Positions 1 through 7,302 are shown, counted from the first letter of the stretch. The stretch: DNA of 12,769 nucleotides from CAYGUK01 sp964352985 (GCA_964352985.1 CAYGUK010000108.1:1-12769); one strand, 5' to 3'. Made by a program: numbers and translations. Notes: generated by a model not told the origin, from the sequence alone.

Positions 1-195
1 ACTTAAGGAAAACTCATCACAGATTGCTGAATGATTGTGTAATGTAAAAACAGGTTGAGTTTTCTTTAACATTTCATCTGGTTTTGATAATACATATTAC
101 TTTATTAGTATACTATGATTTTCAGTTATACGACTTGGTCGTCCAGACGAACGAATTATCACAGGGTAAATTTCTTTGTGAACATTTAACTCATC
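1..195 (-). pseudogene. Interrupted DNA-binding-like reading frame, runs off left edge
   Basis: On the minus strand one frame is open from 195 to the window edge except for a single TAA at 99-97. The upstream part contains the string SSGRPSRIT, a basic segment of the type seen at the start of small DNA-binding or terminase-small-subunit-like proteins. After the stop the same frame continues with YVLSKPDEMLKKTQPVF and then a stretch ending AICDEFSLS, which looks like the first helices of a helix-turn-helix. There is no ATG before the stop; GTG at 162 is the only usable-looking start, without a clear ribosome site. After the stop, ATG at 72-70 could restart translation. I read this as a gene broken by a nonsense mutation, or a shortened gene starting at 72. 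The family guess rests on one short motif and is weak. Confidence 0.3.
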
Positions 196-227
196 TTAAA
201 AATAATATTTTTCGAGTTTAATACAAA

Positions 228-233
228 TATAAT
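228..233 (+). promoter_or_regulatory. Perfect -10 box upstream of the membrane protein gene
   Basis: TATAAT at 228-233 lies 34 bases before the first candidate start at 267, which would give a transcript starting near 240. No convincing -35 box is seen at 16-18 bases upstream, so the call rests on the -10 alone in an AT-rich region. Confidence 0.3.
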
Positions 234-266
234 GTACTTCCTTTTGATTTTACTTTTGTTATAATT

Positions 267-2300
267 TTGTTGTTGGTGAAGGGAGTGACGATCATTATCA
301 AGAGAATAATAGAAATTATTTTCATTATTTTTATTTTAGTTTCAAGTTTTTATACTGCTGTATATTATCGTCATACTCATTTATCCAAGAATGAAGCTTA
401 TTATCATATTTTATTAGAACCTGCGGTATTAATAACTTGTGGTCGAGGGTTTAATAGTATAAGTAATTTATCAGATCTGACACTCTTTCATTTTTTAACT
501 CGTCAAACTGATCATTTTAATTGTCATGATCTACCTAAAAAATTAGAGGTTCGAAAAAATTCAGCACATTATAGTATTTTTTATTTAATTCATTTTGTTG
601 CACTCGTATGGTCAATAACTGGTATTAAGTGGTCTGCTATCACGCTAATTGTAGCATTAATGTTTTCTCTCTCTGTGCTAGCAATTTACGGAATTAATCG
701 ATTAATTTTACCACCCTTATTATCGTTAATGGGGGCCGGTATTTTTCTTTTTTATAAAGAAAGTTTAATTAGTTTATTGAGTTATCGAGATTATTGTAAG
801 GTGCCCTTTATTCTTGGCGCTATATGGATAATAGGTCTGTTGGTCTTGAAGACACAGTCCAAAACTAAACAATTTATTTTAACTGTTTTATTAGCGTTAC
901 TCACTGGTATTGGGTATGGGTTTCGAACAGACATTTTAGTGATATTACCTTATACATTGGTTTGTTTTATATTTTTTCTGCCTACAAGTTATTCTAGGAA
1001 AGCGCTATTTAATTATTTTTGTTTATTCTGTTATTTTGGAATCTTCTTCGTACTAGCATGGCCAATTTTTCAATCTTTTAATACTAAAGAAATTAGTAGC
1101 TGTATTTGGCATTTCCCACTTGCGGGTTCTTCTCCTGGATATATCAATTTTTATAGTAAAGTCTCACCACTTTATGGTTGGGGATACACTTTTATCGACC
1201 AGATGATATATGTTATGGTGAATATATTTGCAATTAAAGTGTTACATTTAAATTATTTGACACCTTGTTCTTTTCATTATGATACCGCAGCAAAACATTT
1301 ATTATATCGTTATATTAGTATTTTCCCTGCTGATTATCTTATTCGTATCTATAATAGTGTTATTTACATTCTACAACGATATTATAGTTTTATTTCGACG
1401 ATAATTTTACTTTTAGTCCTCGTTATTATTGATATAAGACTTTGTTTGTTTTTATTATTTTCAATTTGCTACATTTTTTCTTATCCTTCTATTTTATTTG
1501 ATATTCGGCATTATTTTTATTTATCCTTTTGGGGTTGGATACCGTTTGGATTGTTAATTTATTATTTATCTCTTTTTGCTTTCAACGCCGATAATAGAAA
1601 ACAATATTTTGACCTGGTTACAACTCGTTTTCAAAATACTTTATGGATAAAAAAATCACTCCTTAAAATGATACTTTTATTCATATTAGTGTTTGCACCT
1701 AATTTTATTCTTTTACATCAAGCTCGAAAATATCAAAATGGCAATGTAAGTCACTTGATTACCACTTATCTTAAGGCGCCCTATGTTAAAATTGATGTTA
1801 AAAAATATCCTTTAACTAAAAATATTACTCGATATCAATTTCTATGGGATGAATCGATTCTCACAAAAGTAACTCATTCAAAACAACAGCCATTTGTTGA
1901 TGCTAGAATATTAAGACTCAGACTAGGTGGAAAAAACTGTCTAGGGAAAACTATTAATTTTCGAATAGCATATCATGTTACTGAGTATCAAGGACCATTA
2001 TATGATTATACTCAGACTCTTAATATTCCCTTAAAACAATATCAAAGCAATTATATGACCGTTTTTATTCCACTTATTTTTAGTGCCGGGGATATCTCGC
2101 CGCAAGGAGTTTTTGCTCATGGTAAAATATTAGAAGGTTACGGCTACCCATTTGCACTCGATATTGAAAATAAACAACAAGTTTGCCTAAATTCGATAGC
2201 TCTGTTAGATGAAAAAATAACGTTACCGATTTGGATTAGTCTGTTTATACCTGACGCATGGCATAATATGATTAAATATCATTCGTTCATAGATTTATAA
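267..2300 (+). CDS. Multi-pass membrane protein, GT-C glycosyltransferase-like
   Basis: This is an integral inner-membrane protein of up to 677 residues. A first hydrophobic helix (about 10-32) is followed by a probable periplasmic loop with LLEPAVLITCGRGFN (49-63) and a second cysteine (FNC, 84-86), then many hydrophobic helices between about 105 and 480, and a soluble C-terminal part (about 485-677). Features resembling GT-C/GT39-type lipid-linked sugar transferases are the acidic residue in the first loop (E51), YRDYCKVPF (173-181), the GIGYGFRTDILVILP stretch (214-228) and FDIRHYFYLSFW (411-422). Sugar donor and acceptor cannot be told. There is no ATG start: candidates are TTG 267, GTG 276 and GTG 285, while the best Shine-Dalgarno-like run AAGGGAG (279-285) would best fit an unusual ATT at 294. 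It appears to be a single-gene unit. Membrane topology is confident; enzymatic class is tentative. Confidence 0.7.
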   Translation: MLLVKGVTIIIKRIIEIIFIIFILVSSFYTAVYYRHTHLSKNEAYYHILLEPAVLITCGRGFNSISNLSDLTLFHFLTRQTDHFNCHDLPKKLEVRKNSAHYSIFYLIHFVALVWSITGIKWSAITLIVALMFSLSVLAIYGINRLILPPLLSLMGAGIFLFYKESLISLLSYRDYCKVPFILGAIWIIGLLVLKTQSKTKQFILTVLLALLTGIGYGFRTDILVILPYTLVCFIFFLPTSYSRKALFNYFCLFCYFGIFFVLAWPIFQSFNTKEISSCIWHFPLAGSSPGYINFYSKVSPLYGWGYTFIDQMIYVMVNIFAIKVLHLNYLTPCSFHYDTAAKHLLYRYISIFPADYLIRIYNSVIYILQRYYSFISTIILLLVLVIIDIRLCLFLLFSICYIFSYPSILFDIRHYFYLSFWGWIPFGLLIYYLSLFAFNADNRKQYFDLVTTRFQNTLWIKKSLLKMILLFILVFAPNFILLHQARKYQNGNVSHLITTYLKAPYVKIDVKKYPLTKNITRYQFLWDESILTKVTHSKQQPFVDARILRLRLGGKNCLGKTINFRIAYHVTEYQGPLYDYTQTLNIPLKQYQSNYMTVFIPLIFSAGDISPQGVFAHGKILEGYGYPFALDIENKQQVCLNSIALLDEKITLPIWISLFIPDAWHNMIKYHSFIDL

Positions 2301-2357
2301 GGTCATTTTGCTATCTTCGATATAATATATTTAAATAGACTTTTATATTTAAATAAA

Positions 2358-2393
2358 GGGTAACTATTCAGCATAAATGCTAAATAGTTACCC
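2358..2393 (+). repeat. Long hairpin, first part of palindromic intergenic element
   Basis: GGGTAACTATT (2358-2368) and AATAGTTACCC (2383-2393) are exact 11-bp inverted arms. After one C/A mismatch the stem continues with AGCAT (2370-2374) against ATGCT (2377-2381) around a two-base loop. It follows the membrane protein stop by 57 bases and could stop or protect that transcript, but no T run follows on the plus strand (TGATAATAC), so it is not a classical intrinsic terminator. Confidence 0.75.
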
Positions 2394-2520
2394 TGATAAT
2401 ACTGCCTAACTTGGCAAAGCCAGGCTAACGTCACTTAAGGGGCGAATCGCGATTCTCCCCTTAAGAATCCCCATCGAGTAAGGAACGCCTGTTCTTTTCA
2501 GAGTCCCTACGTTTTAGTTT
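2394..2520. repeat. GC-richer palindromic block, possible MITE/REP-like repeat
   Basis: This block is compositionally unlike its surroundings: I count 33 G+C in the 60 bases 2401-2460, while flanking DNA is strongly AT-rich. It contains a small hairpin GCC...TGGC-AAA-GCCA...GGC (2404-2425), a strong hairpin CTTAAGGGG/CCCCTTAAG (2434-2442 and 2457-2465) enclosing the palindrome GAATCGCGATTC (2444-2455), and a short hairpin AGGAAC-GCCT-GTTCTT (2481-2496, one G-T pair). No ORF is evident. The clustering of palindromes is typical of repeated extragenic elements or small non-autonomous transposons, but no other copy is visible in this window, so its repeat nature is inferred. A structured RNA is the alternative. 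Confidence 0.5.
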
Positions 2521-2562
2521 AAATTTAGTGAATAGTAATGCTTTTCTTAATATAATAGATGA

Positions 2563-2591
2563 TTGACAGCTAATTTAGACAATGCTAAATT
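2563..2591 (+). promoter_or_regulatory. Promoter of the ArsR-family regulator gene
   Basis: A perfect -35 box TTGACA (2563-2568) is followed after 17 bases by TAAATT (2586-2591), a 4-of-6 match to the -10 consensus. Transcription would begin near 2598, essentially at the ATG at 2599, predicting a leaderless or nearly leaderless mRNA. A competing perfect TATAAT at 2551-2556 lacks a good -35 partner. The two palindromes of the putative operator fill the spacer and cover the -10. Confidence 0.5.
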
Positions 2592-2593
2592 AG
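2570..2593. promoter_or_regulatory. Putative ArsR-family operator, two CTAANTTAG palindromes
   Basis: CTAATTTAG (2570-2578) and CTAAATTAG (2585-2593) are exact reverse complements of each other, and each is itself a near-perfect palindrome CTAA-N-TTAG. Their centres are 15 bp apart. They lie between and over the -35 and -10 boxes, the right place for autorepression by the regulator encoded just downstream. AT-rich inverted repeats over the promoter are usual operators for this family; the assignment of this site to this protein is inference. Confidence 0.6.
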
Positions 2594-2598
2594 TCTTT

Positions 2599-2895
2599 AT
2601 GAAACCAGATATCAAGCAAATTAAAAAAAATGCACCAAAGGCAGCTAAATTATTAAAAGCGTTAGCAAATAGTGAGCGCTTATTAATTTTATGTCAACTT
2701 TTAAGTGGTGAGCAATCTGTCGGCGAGTTATGGGAAAGATCGGAACTAAGCCAATCCGCTTTTTCACAACATTTAGCGATTTTACGGCGTGATGGCCTCG
2801 TGACAACCCGTAAAGAATCACAAACAGTGTATTATAGTTTAGCCAATGATCAGGGTATTCGTATTCTTGAAACTTTACATAAAATTTATTGTTAA
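2599..2895 (+). CDS. ArsR-family repressor, SqrR/BigR/HlyU-like thiol sensor
   Basis: A 98-residue winged helix-turn-helix DNA-binding regulator. I start it at ATG 2599 rather than the in-frame TTG at 2563, because the TTG is the first codon of the TTGACA -35 box and the extension would run through the operator. Landmarks: LLKALANSERLLILCQLL (18-35), the recognition helix region LSQSAFSQHLAILRRDGLV (50-68), the wing with TRKESQTVYYSL (70-81), and a C-terminal dimerisation helix ending LHKIYC. No metal-site Cys-x-Cys motif of ArsR/SmtB type is seen. Instead there are exactly two cysteines, C32 and C98, 66 residues apart, the spacing I recall for the paired redox cysteines of SqrR, BigR and HlyU, which form a disulfide or tetrasulfide with reactive sulfur species and leave DNA. 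The gene leads the pump genes, so it likely controls them and itself. Family call is firm; the ligand is inferred. Confidence 0.9.
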   Translation: MKPDIKQIKKNAPKAAKLLKALANSERLLILCQLLSGEQSVGELWERSELSQSAFSQHLAILRRDGLVTTRKESQTVYYSLANDQGIRILETLHKIYC

Positions 2896-2910
2896 AAAAT
2901 TTAGCTAGTA

Positions 2911-2943
2911 ATTCGTTAAAAGCTAATTTAGTATTAAACGAAT
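2911..2943. promoter_or_regulatory. Second putative operator before the adaptor gene
   Basis: The 11-mer AGCTAATTTAG seen in the regulator promoter (2568-2578) recurs exactly at 2921-2931, carrying the palindrome CTAATTTAG centred on 2927. It sits within a longer imperfect palindrome with the same centre, with outer arms ATTCGTT (2911-2917) and AACGAAT (2937-2943). It lies in the 72-base gap between the regulator and the adaptor, suggesting that the pump genes have their own regulated promoter; no clear -35/-10 pair is seen there. Confidence 0.5.
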
Positions 2944-2967
2944 AATCTAATGTTACAAGGATTTTAG

Positions 2968-4023
2968 ATGAAACGTATCAGTAAAAAACATATTATTTTT
3001 ATAATAATATTATTATTTATAGCAATTGTTTTTATCGCAAAAGGCGGTGAAAAAAGGTTAACAATTCTATCACCTAAGAACAATATAATCGCAACAATAG
3101 CTGTAGAGAAAATAAAAATCCCAGAATTTTATCGTGCGACTGGAACAGTAAAACCCGTAGTGGAAAGTAATTTAAGCGCACAAATTACTGCCAAAATTGA
3201 TAAGGTATTAGCCGTACCTGGTGAAAAAGTAAAACAAGGGCAAGCATTAATTATTTTAGATAGTCGAGATTTAGAAACTAAAGTTGAGCGAGCCAATCAA
3301 GGAATTAATTCAGCTAAAGCCGTTTATGAGCAAGCAAAACTTAATTTAGATAGAATGACAAAATTAATTAACCAAGGTTATGTGACAAAATCTCAATTTG
3401 ACAATAGTCGTGCGACTTTTTTGCAAGCCGAAGCAAATTTAAATCAAGCGAACAAAGCATTAAACGAAGCGCAAATTGCTTTAAGTTATGCTGTTATTAA
3501 AGCACCCACAGATGGTGTGATCTTAAATAAATATGTTGATGTTGGTGATCAAGCCATGCCGGGTAAAACTTTATTACAGTTTCAAGCAAAAAATGCATTT
3601 CGCTTAGTGGCGAATGTCCCTGAAGAATTAATTACACGTATTAAAGTAGGACAACATTTAAATGTCAAAATCGATTCTATTAATACTAGTTTGCAAGGTG
3701 TCGTCAGTGAAATTGTACCCTCGATTGATCCTATGACACGCAGTTTTTTAGTTAAAGTGGATATTCCAACGACGACCACTTTATATCCAGGTATGTTTGG
3801 TTATTTATCGATCCCTGTCCGCGAAGTTGATGTGTTAGCTATTCCACAATCTGCTGTTATTGTAAGAGGTCAGTTAAAATATGTGATGGTAGTGAAAAAT
3901 AATCAACGACAATTAACGCTTATCACTACAGGGAAAAAACTTGATAATAATAAAATACAATTATTATCTGGATTAAATGCCGATGATAAAATTGCATTGA
4001 CTGGAGCAGTAAATGGCGAATAA
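2968..4023 (+). CDS. RND efflux periplasmic adaptor (HlyD/AcrA-type membrane fusion protein)
   Basis: A 351-residue adaptor that would link the RND pump encoded next to an outer-membrane channel. An N-terminal hydrophobic segment (8-24) without a lipobox cysteine anchors it in the inner membrane. Order of domains: first lipoyl half with AQITAKIDKVLAVPGEKVKQGQ-type sequence (71-99), alpha-hairpin coiled coil (about 100-172), second lipoyl half including IKAPTDGVILNKYVDVGD (177-194), beta-barrel (about 208-285) with PSIDPMTRSF (251-260) and YPGMFG (273-278), and a membrane-proximal domain to the C-terminus. AAGGA (2957-2961) sits 6 bases before the ATG. The stop overlaps the start of the RND gene by 11 bp, indicating translational coupling. 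Length is normal for the family; substrate cannot be inferred from the adaptor. Confidence 0.93.
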   Translation: MKRISKKHIIFIIILLFIAIVFIAKGGEKRLTILSPKNNIIATIAVEKIKIPEFYRATGTVKPVVESNLSAQITAKIDKVLAVPGEKVKQGQALIILDSRDLETKVERANQGINSAKAVYEQAKLNLDRMTKLINQGYVTKSQFDNSRATFLQAEANLNQANKALNEAQIALSYAVIKAPTDGVILNKYVDVGDQAMPGKTLLQFQAKNAFRLVANVPEELITRIKVGQHLNVKIDSINTSLQGVVSEIVPSIDPMTRSFLVKVDIPTTTTLYPGMFGYLSIPVREVDVLAIPQSAVIVRGQLKYVMVVKNNQRQLTLITTGKKLDNNKIQLLSGLNADDKIALTGAVNGE

Positions 4024-7000
4024 TGAGCAAACTAATTTTATTACTAAAACTGTTAATTTATTTATTCACACACGATTAGCCATAGTTTTAATTATTATTT
4101 CTTTATTATTAGGAATAGCAGCATTAATGGCGATGCCTAAAGAAGAAGATCCACAAATTAGTGTGCCGATGGCTGATGTGATGGTCAGCGCGCCAGGGGT
4201 GGGTGCAAAAGAAATAGAAAAATTAGTGACAACACCACTTTCGCGCTTATTGTGGCAAATAAAAGGTGTCGAAGATGTTTATGCCACGTCTTCCGATGGC
4301 CATGCTTTAGTCACAGTACGATTTTACGTGGGGACGAATGAAGAAAAAGCTTTGGTGAGATTGCATAATCAATTACAAATGAATTTAGATATCGTGCCAT
4401 CATTTGTGACCAATTGGATAGTGAAACCCATTTCAATTAATGATGTGCCTATCGTGAATATCGTGTTATTTTCTGCAAAATATAATGATTTTGAATTACA
4501 TCGAATCGGGCAAGAAGTTTTAGCGAGATTAGTACAATTACCCAATATTTCAAAAACCAGTTTAGTGGGTGGCAGAAATTTACAAGCGAGAATTGAATTT
4601 ATACCGAGTCGCATGGCGGGTTTTTCTGTGACACCATTACAAGTCTATAATGCTGTCAAACAATCTGATGTGTCATTATCTGTGGGTAAATTAGATAATA
4701 ATAATCAACAGTTCGATATTCAAACTCAATCTTTTTTAGTGAATAGCGAAGCATTAAAAAATCTGATTGTAGCGGTTCATGATCATAAACCTGTTTATTT
4801 GCGGGATGTGGCCAAAGTAATTTTAGGACCCAGTCTTGCCAACAATTATAGTTTTATTGGTTTTTCTAAAAAATATTTATCATCCCATCATTTATTAGCA
4901 AGTCAGCATTTTTATCCAGCTGTCACGCTTTCGTTAGCGAAAAAAGATGGCAGTAACGCCGTGAGTGTTGCCCAATCTATTTTAAAAAAATTACAAAGTT
5001 TACAAGGCATCATTATCCCTCACGACGTTCATATTAAAATTACACGTGATTATGGTAAAACAGCAGAAAGCAAAGTCGATGATTTAATTTATTCTCTCAC
5101 GCTCGCAATTTTAACAGTCGTTATCGTCTTGGTTATTTTTCTCGGTTGGCGTGAATCATTTATTGTGGCTGTTTCTGTGCCCATGAGTTTTGCTTTAGCT
5201 TTATTTGTAGATTTTTTATTTGGATATTCTATCAATCGAGTGACGTTATTTGCATTGATTTTATCTTTGGGTTTAGTAGTCGATGATCCTATTACCAATG
5301 TCGAAAATATTCAACGCCACATTCGATTAAATAGTGAAAATATGGCACAAGCAATTTTAGCTGCAGTAAATGAAGTATTACCGCCGGTGTTAATGGCGTC
5401 ATTAACTATCATTGTTTCTTTTATTCCATTATTTTTTATTACTGGCATGATGGGACCTTACATGGCACCCATGGCAAGTACCGTACCGTTAACCATTATT
5501 TTTTCTACGATTGCCGCATTAACGATCGTGCCTTGGATGGCGTATAAAATGTTAAAACATCTAAAACAAAACCATCAAGGTGTCGTTCTTGCAACACATT
5601 CATATGACGTAACACCTCTATGGATAAAAAATAATTATCGAAAAATTCTTTTACCTTTTTTAAATTCTAGAAAATGGCGTTATAGTTTATTAGTGGGAAT
5701 TATTGTTTTATTAATGATGTGTGGATTAATTGTTTTGTTTGGCGGAGTGCCTTTAAAATTGTTGCCTTTTGATAATAAAAATGAATTACAGTTAGTGATT
5801 AATATGCCAGAGGGTTCCACACTGGAACAAACTAATCGCGCGACAATGGCATTTACTCATGTGTTAAAACAATCACCTTATGTCGCATCTTTTACGACTT
5901 ATGTCGGTGATCCTTCACCAATGGATTTTAACAGTATGGTTAGACATTATTATTTACGTCAACAAGATAATTATGCAGATATTCGAATAAACTTAGTCGA
6001 TAAAAGTGCGCGACATTTACAAAGTCATGAAGTGAATTTAAGCTTACGAAAACCGCTCGAAAAAATTGCCAAGCAATTTCATGCAAAAATAAGTATTGTT
6101 GAATCACCTCCGGGACCACCTGTGTTGCAAACGTTGGTGGCAGAAGTCAGTGGACAAGCAGGTATGTCGTATCAGCAAATTATCAATGGTGCAAAATATA
6201 TCGAAAAAATATTAAAAAAACAAGCGCTCGTGGTCGATGTAAATAACTCAACACAAACGAATCGGCAAGAAATAATATTTAAAGTGAATAAAGAAAAAGC
6301 AGGATTAAATGGCATTTCTACTGAACAAATCGCAAATACACTACAATTAGCCTTGGGCAAAACGACGCCGATGGTTTTACATGTTGCAAATGAGCGACAA
6401 CCGTTAAATATTAATTTTCAATCACCGCGTGAAGAACGCACGGATACAAATGATTTATCGCAATTAACCGTAATGGGTCAAGCCGGTAACTTAGTGCCAT
6501 TGATTGCTTTAGGACAGTTTATTTATCAAAATCATGATCAACCGATTATAGAAAAAAATTTACAACGCATTGTTTATGTCACCGCTAATACAGCAGGACG
6601 GCCACCGGCAAATGTTGTTTTAAGTATGGAACAAGCGTTAAAAAATTCACCGCCACCACCTGGGATTAAAGTCAATTGGTCCGGCGAAGGGGCCTGGGAA
6701 ATTACGGTTCGTGTTTTTCGTGATATGGGGATAGGTTTTGCAGCGGCTATGTTATTAATTTATATTTTATTATTTATTCAAACCGATTCTTTTATTTTAC
6801 CATTGATCATGATGATTGCGATTCCGCTAACGATTATAGGTATTATTCCCGGATTTTGGTTATTAAATTTAATCATGAGTCATCCAATCGATGGTTTTCC
6901 CACGCCAATTTTTTTTACGGCAACCAGTATGATAGGCATGATTGCTTTAGGTGGGATTGTGATCCGAAATTCAGTGATCTTAGTTGATTTTATCGATAAA

Positions 7001-7237
7001 TCGATTGCAGCTGGACAAACTTTTAAAGAGGCCGTTTTAAATAGTGGTGCGGTAAGATTAAGACCGATATTTTTAACCGCACTCACTGCAGCATTGGGTG
7101 CCTGGCCTATTACATTAGACCCTATTTTTTCAGGATTAGCTTGGGCCTTGATCTTTGGCTTATTTGCATCGACGACGTTTACTTTGCTTGTGATCCCCGT
7201 TACTTATTATGCTTTATATCAGAAACATTATGAATGA
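4013..7237 (+). CDS. RND efflux pump inner-membrane permease (AcrB/MexB superfamily)
   Basis: A 1074-residue proton-driven resistance-nodulation-division transporter, full length for the family. TM1 is at about 21-41, followed by a periplasmic porter segment with the PGVGAKEIEKLVTTPL region (61-76) and a second porter/docking segment after about residue 590. TM4 has LGLVVDDPITNVENI with the proton-relay aspartates D424 and D425; TM10 has GGIVIRNSVILVDF, where R985 stands at the position of the AcrB relay lysine K940. The DDP and R variants belong to a recognised branch of efflux RND permeases rather than the classical AcrB branch, and I see no heavy-metal (CusA) signature I would trust. GGAG (4003-4006) lies 6 bases before the ATG, inside the adaptor gene, which it overlaps by 11 bp. 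It should form a tripartite pump with the adaptor and a TolC-like protein encoded elsewhere. Substrate is unknown; the sulfur-sensor-type regulator hints at toxic thiol, sulfide or oxidant-related compounds. Confidence 0.95.
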   Translation: MANNEQTNFITKTVNLFIHTRLAIVLIIISLLLGIAALMAMPKEEDPQISVPMADVMVSAPGVGAKEIEKLVTTPLSRLLWQIKGVEDVYATSSDGHALVTVRFYVGTNEEKALVRLHNQLQMNLDIVPSFVTNWIVKPISINDVPIVNIVLFSAKYNDFELHRIGQEVLARLVQLPNISKTSLVGGRNLQARIEFIPSRMAGFSVTPLQVYNAVKQSDVSLSVGKLDNNNQQFDIQTQSFLVNSEALKNLIVAVHDHKPVYLRDVAKVILGPSLANNYSFIGFSKKYLSSHHLLASQHFYPAVTLSLAKKDGSNAVSVAQSILKKLQSLQGIIIPHDVHIKITRDYGKTAESKVDDLIYSLTLAILTVVIVLVIFLGWRESFIVAVSVPMSFALALFVDFLFGYSINRVTLFALILSLGLVVDDPITNVENIQRHIRLNSENMAQAILAAVNEVLPPVLMASLTIIVSFIPLFFITGMMGPYMAPMASTVPLTIIFSTIAALTIVPWMAYKMLKHLKQNHQGVVLATHSYDVTPLWIKNNYRKILLPFLNSRKWRYSLLVGIIVLLMMCGLIVLFGGVPLKLLPFDNKNELQLVINMPEGSTLEQTNRATMAFTHVLKQSPYVASFTTYVGDPSPMDFNSMVRHYYLRQQDNYADIRINLVDKSARHLQSHEVNLSLRKPLEKIAKQFHAKISIVESPPGPPVLQTLVAEVSGQAGMSYQQIINGAKYIEKILKKQALVVDVNNSTQTNRQEIIFKVNKEKAGLNGISTEQIANTLQLALGKTTPMVLHVANERQPLNINFQSPREERTDTNDLSQLTVMGQAGNLVPLIALGQFIYQNHDQPIIEKNLQRIVYVTANTAGRPPANVVLSMEQALKNSPPPPGIKVNWSGEGAWEITVRVFRDMGIGFAAAMLLIYILLFIQTDSFILPLIMMIAIPLTIIGIIPGFWLLNLIMSHPIDGFPTPIFFTATSMIGMIALGGIVIRNSVILVDFIDKSIAAGQTFKEAVLNSGAVRLRPIFLTALTAALGAWPITLDPIFSGLAWALIFGLFASTTFTLLVIPVTYYALYQKHYE

Positions 7238-7296
7238 TGAAAATTATTCATTTTGTGTATTAGAGCGAATCATTTTTAACACCACTCAAGAAAAAA

Positions 7297-7302
7297 TATA
7301 AT
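7297..7302 (+). promoter_or_regulatory. -10 box upstream of the split orphan gene
   Basis: TATAAT at 7297-7302 lies 34 bases before the ATG at 7337, at a spacing suitable for a promoter with a short leader. The -35 region (TTTTAA around 7274-7279) is a poor match, so this is tentative. Confidence 0.3.

Noticed and set aside
2327..2355. Direct repeat ATATTTAAATA (2327-2337 and 2345-2355)
   Set aside because: AT-only sequence in AT-rich intergenic DNA; chance is likely and no function is suggested by position.
2358..2393. Classical intrinsic terminator for the membrane protein gene
   Set aside because: The hairpin is strong but has no T run after it on the plus strand, so I kept it as a palindromic element only.
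2563..2598. TTG start adding 12 residues to the regulator
   Set aside because: The TTG is part of a perfect -35 box and the extension covers the operator palindromes; orthologues I recall begin nearer the ATG at 2599.
3582..7086. Minus-strand ORFs of 62-81 codons inside the adaptor and RND genes (3582-3779, 4369-4614, 5089-5298, 6172-6360, 6880-7086)
   Set aside because: They are antisense shadows of strongly supported genes, with low-complexity translations and no ribosome sites or family features.
7233..7262. Nine-codon ORF overlapping the RND stop (ATGATGAAAATT…)
   Set aside because: Too short, without ribosome site; it arises by chance from the ATGA at the stop codon.
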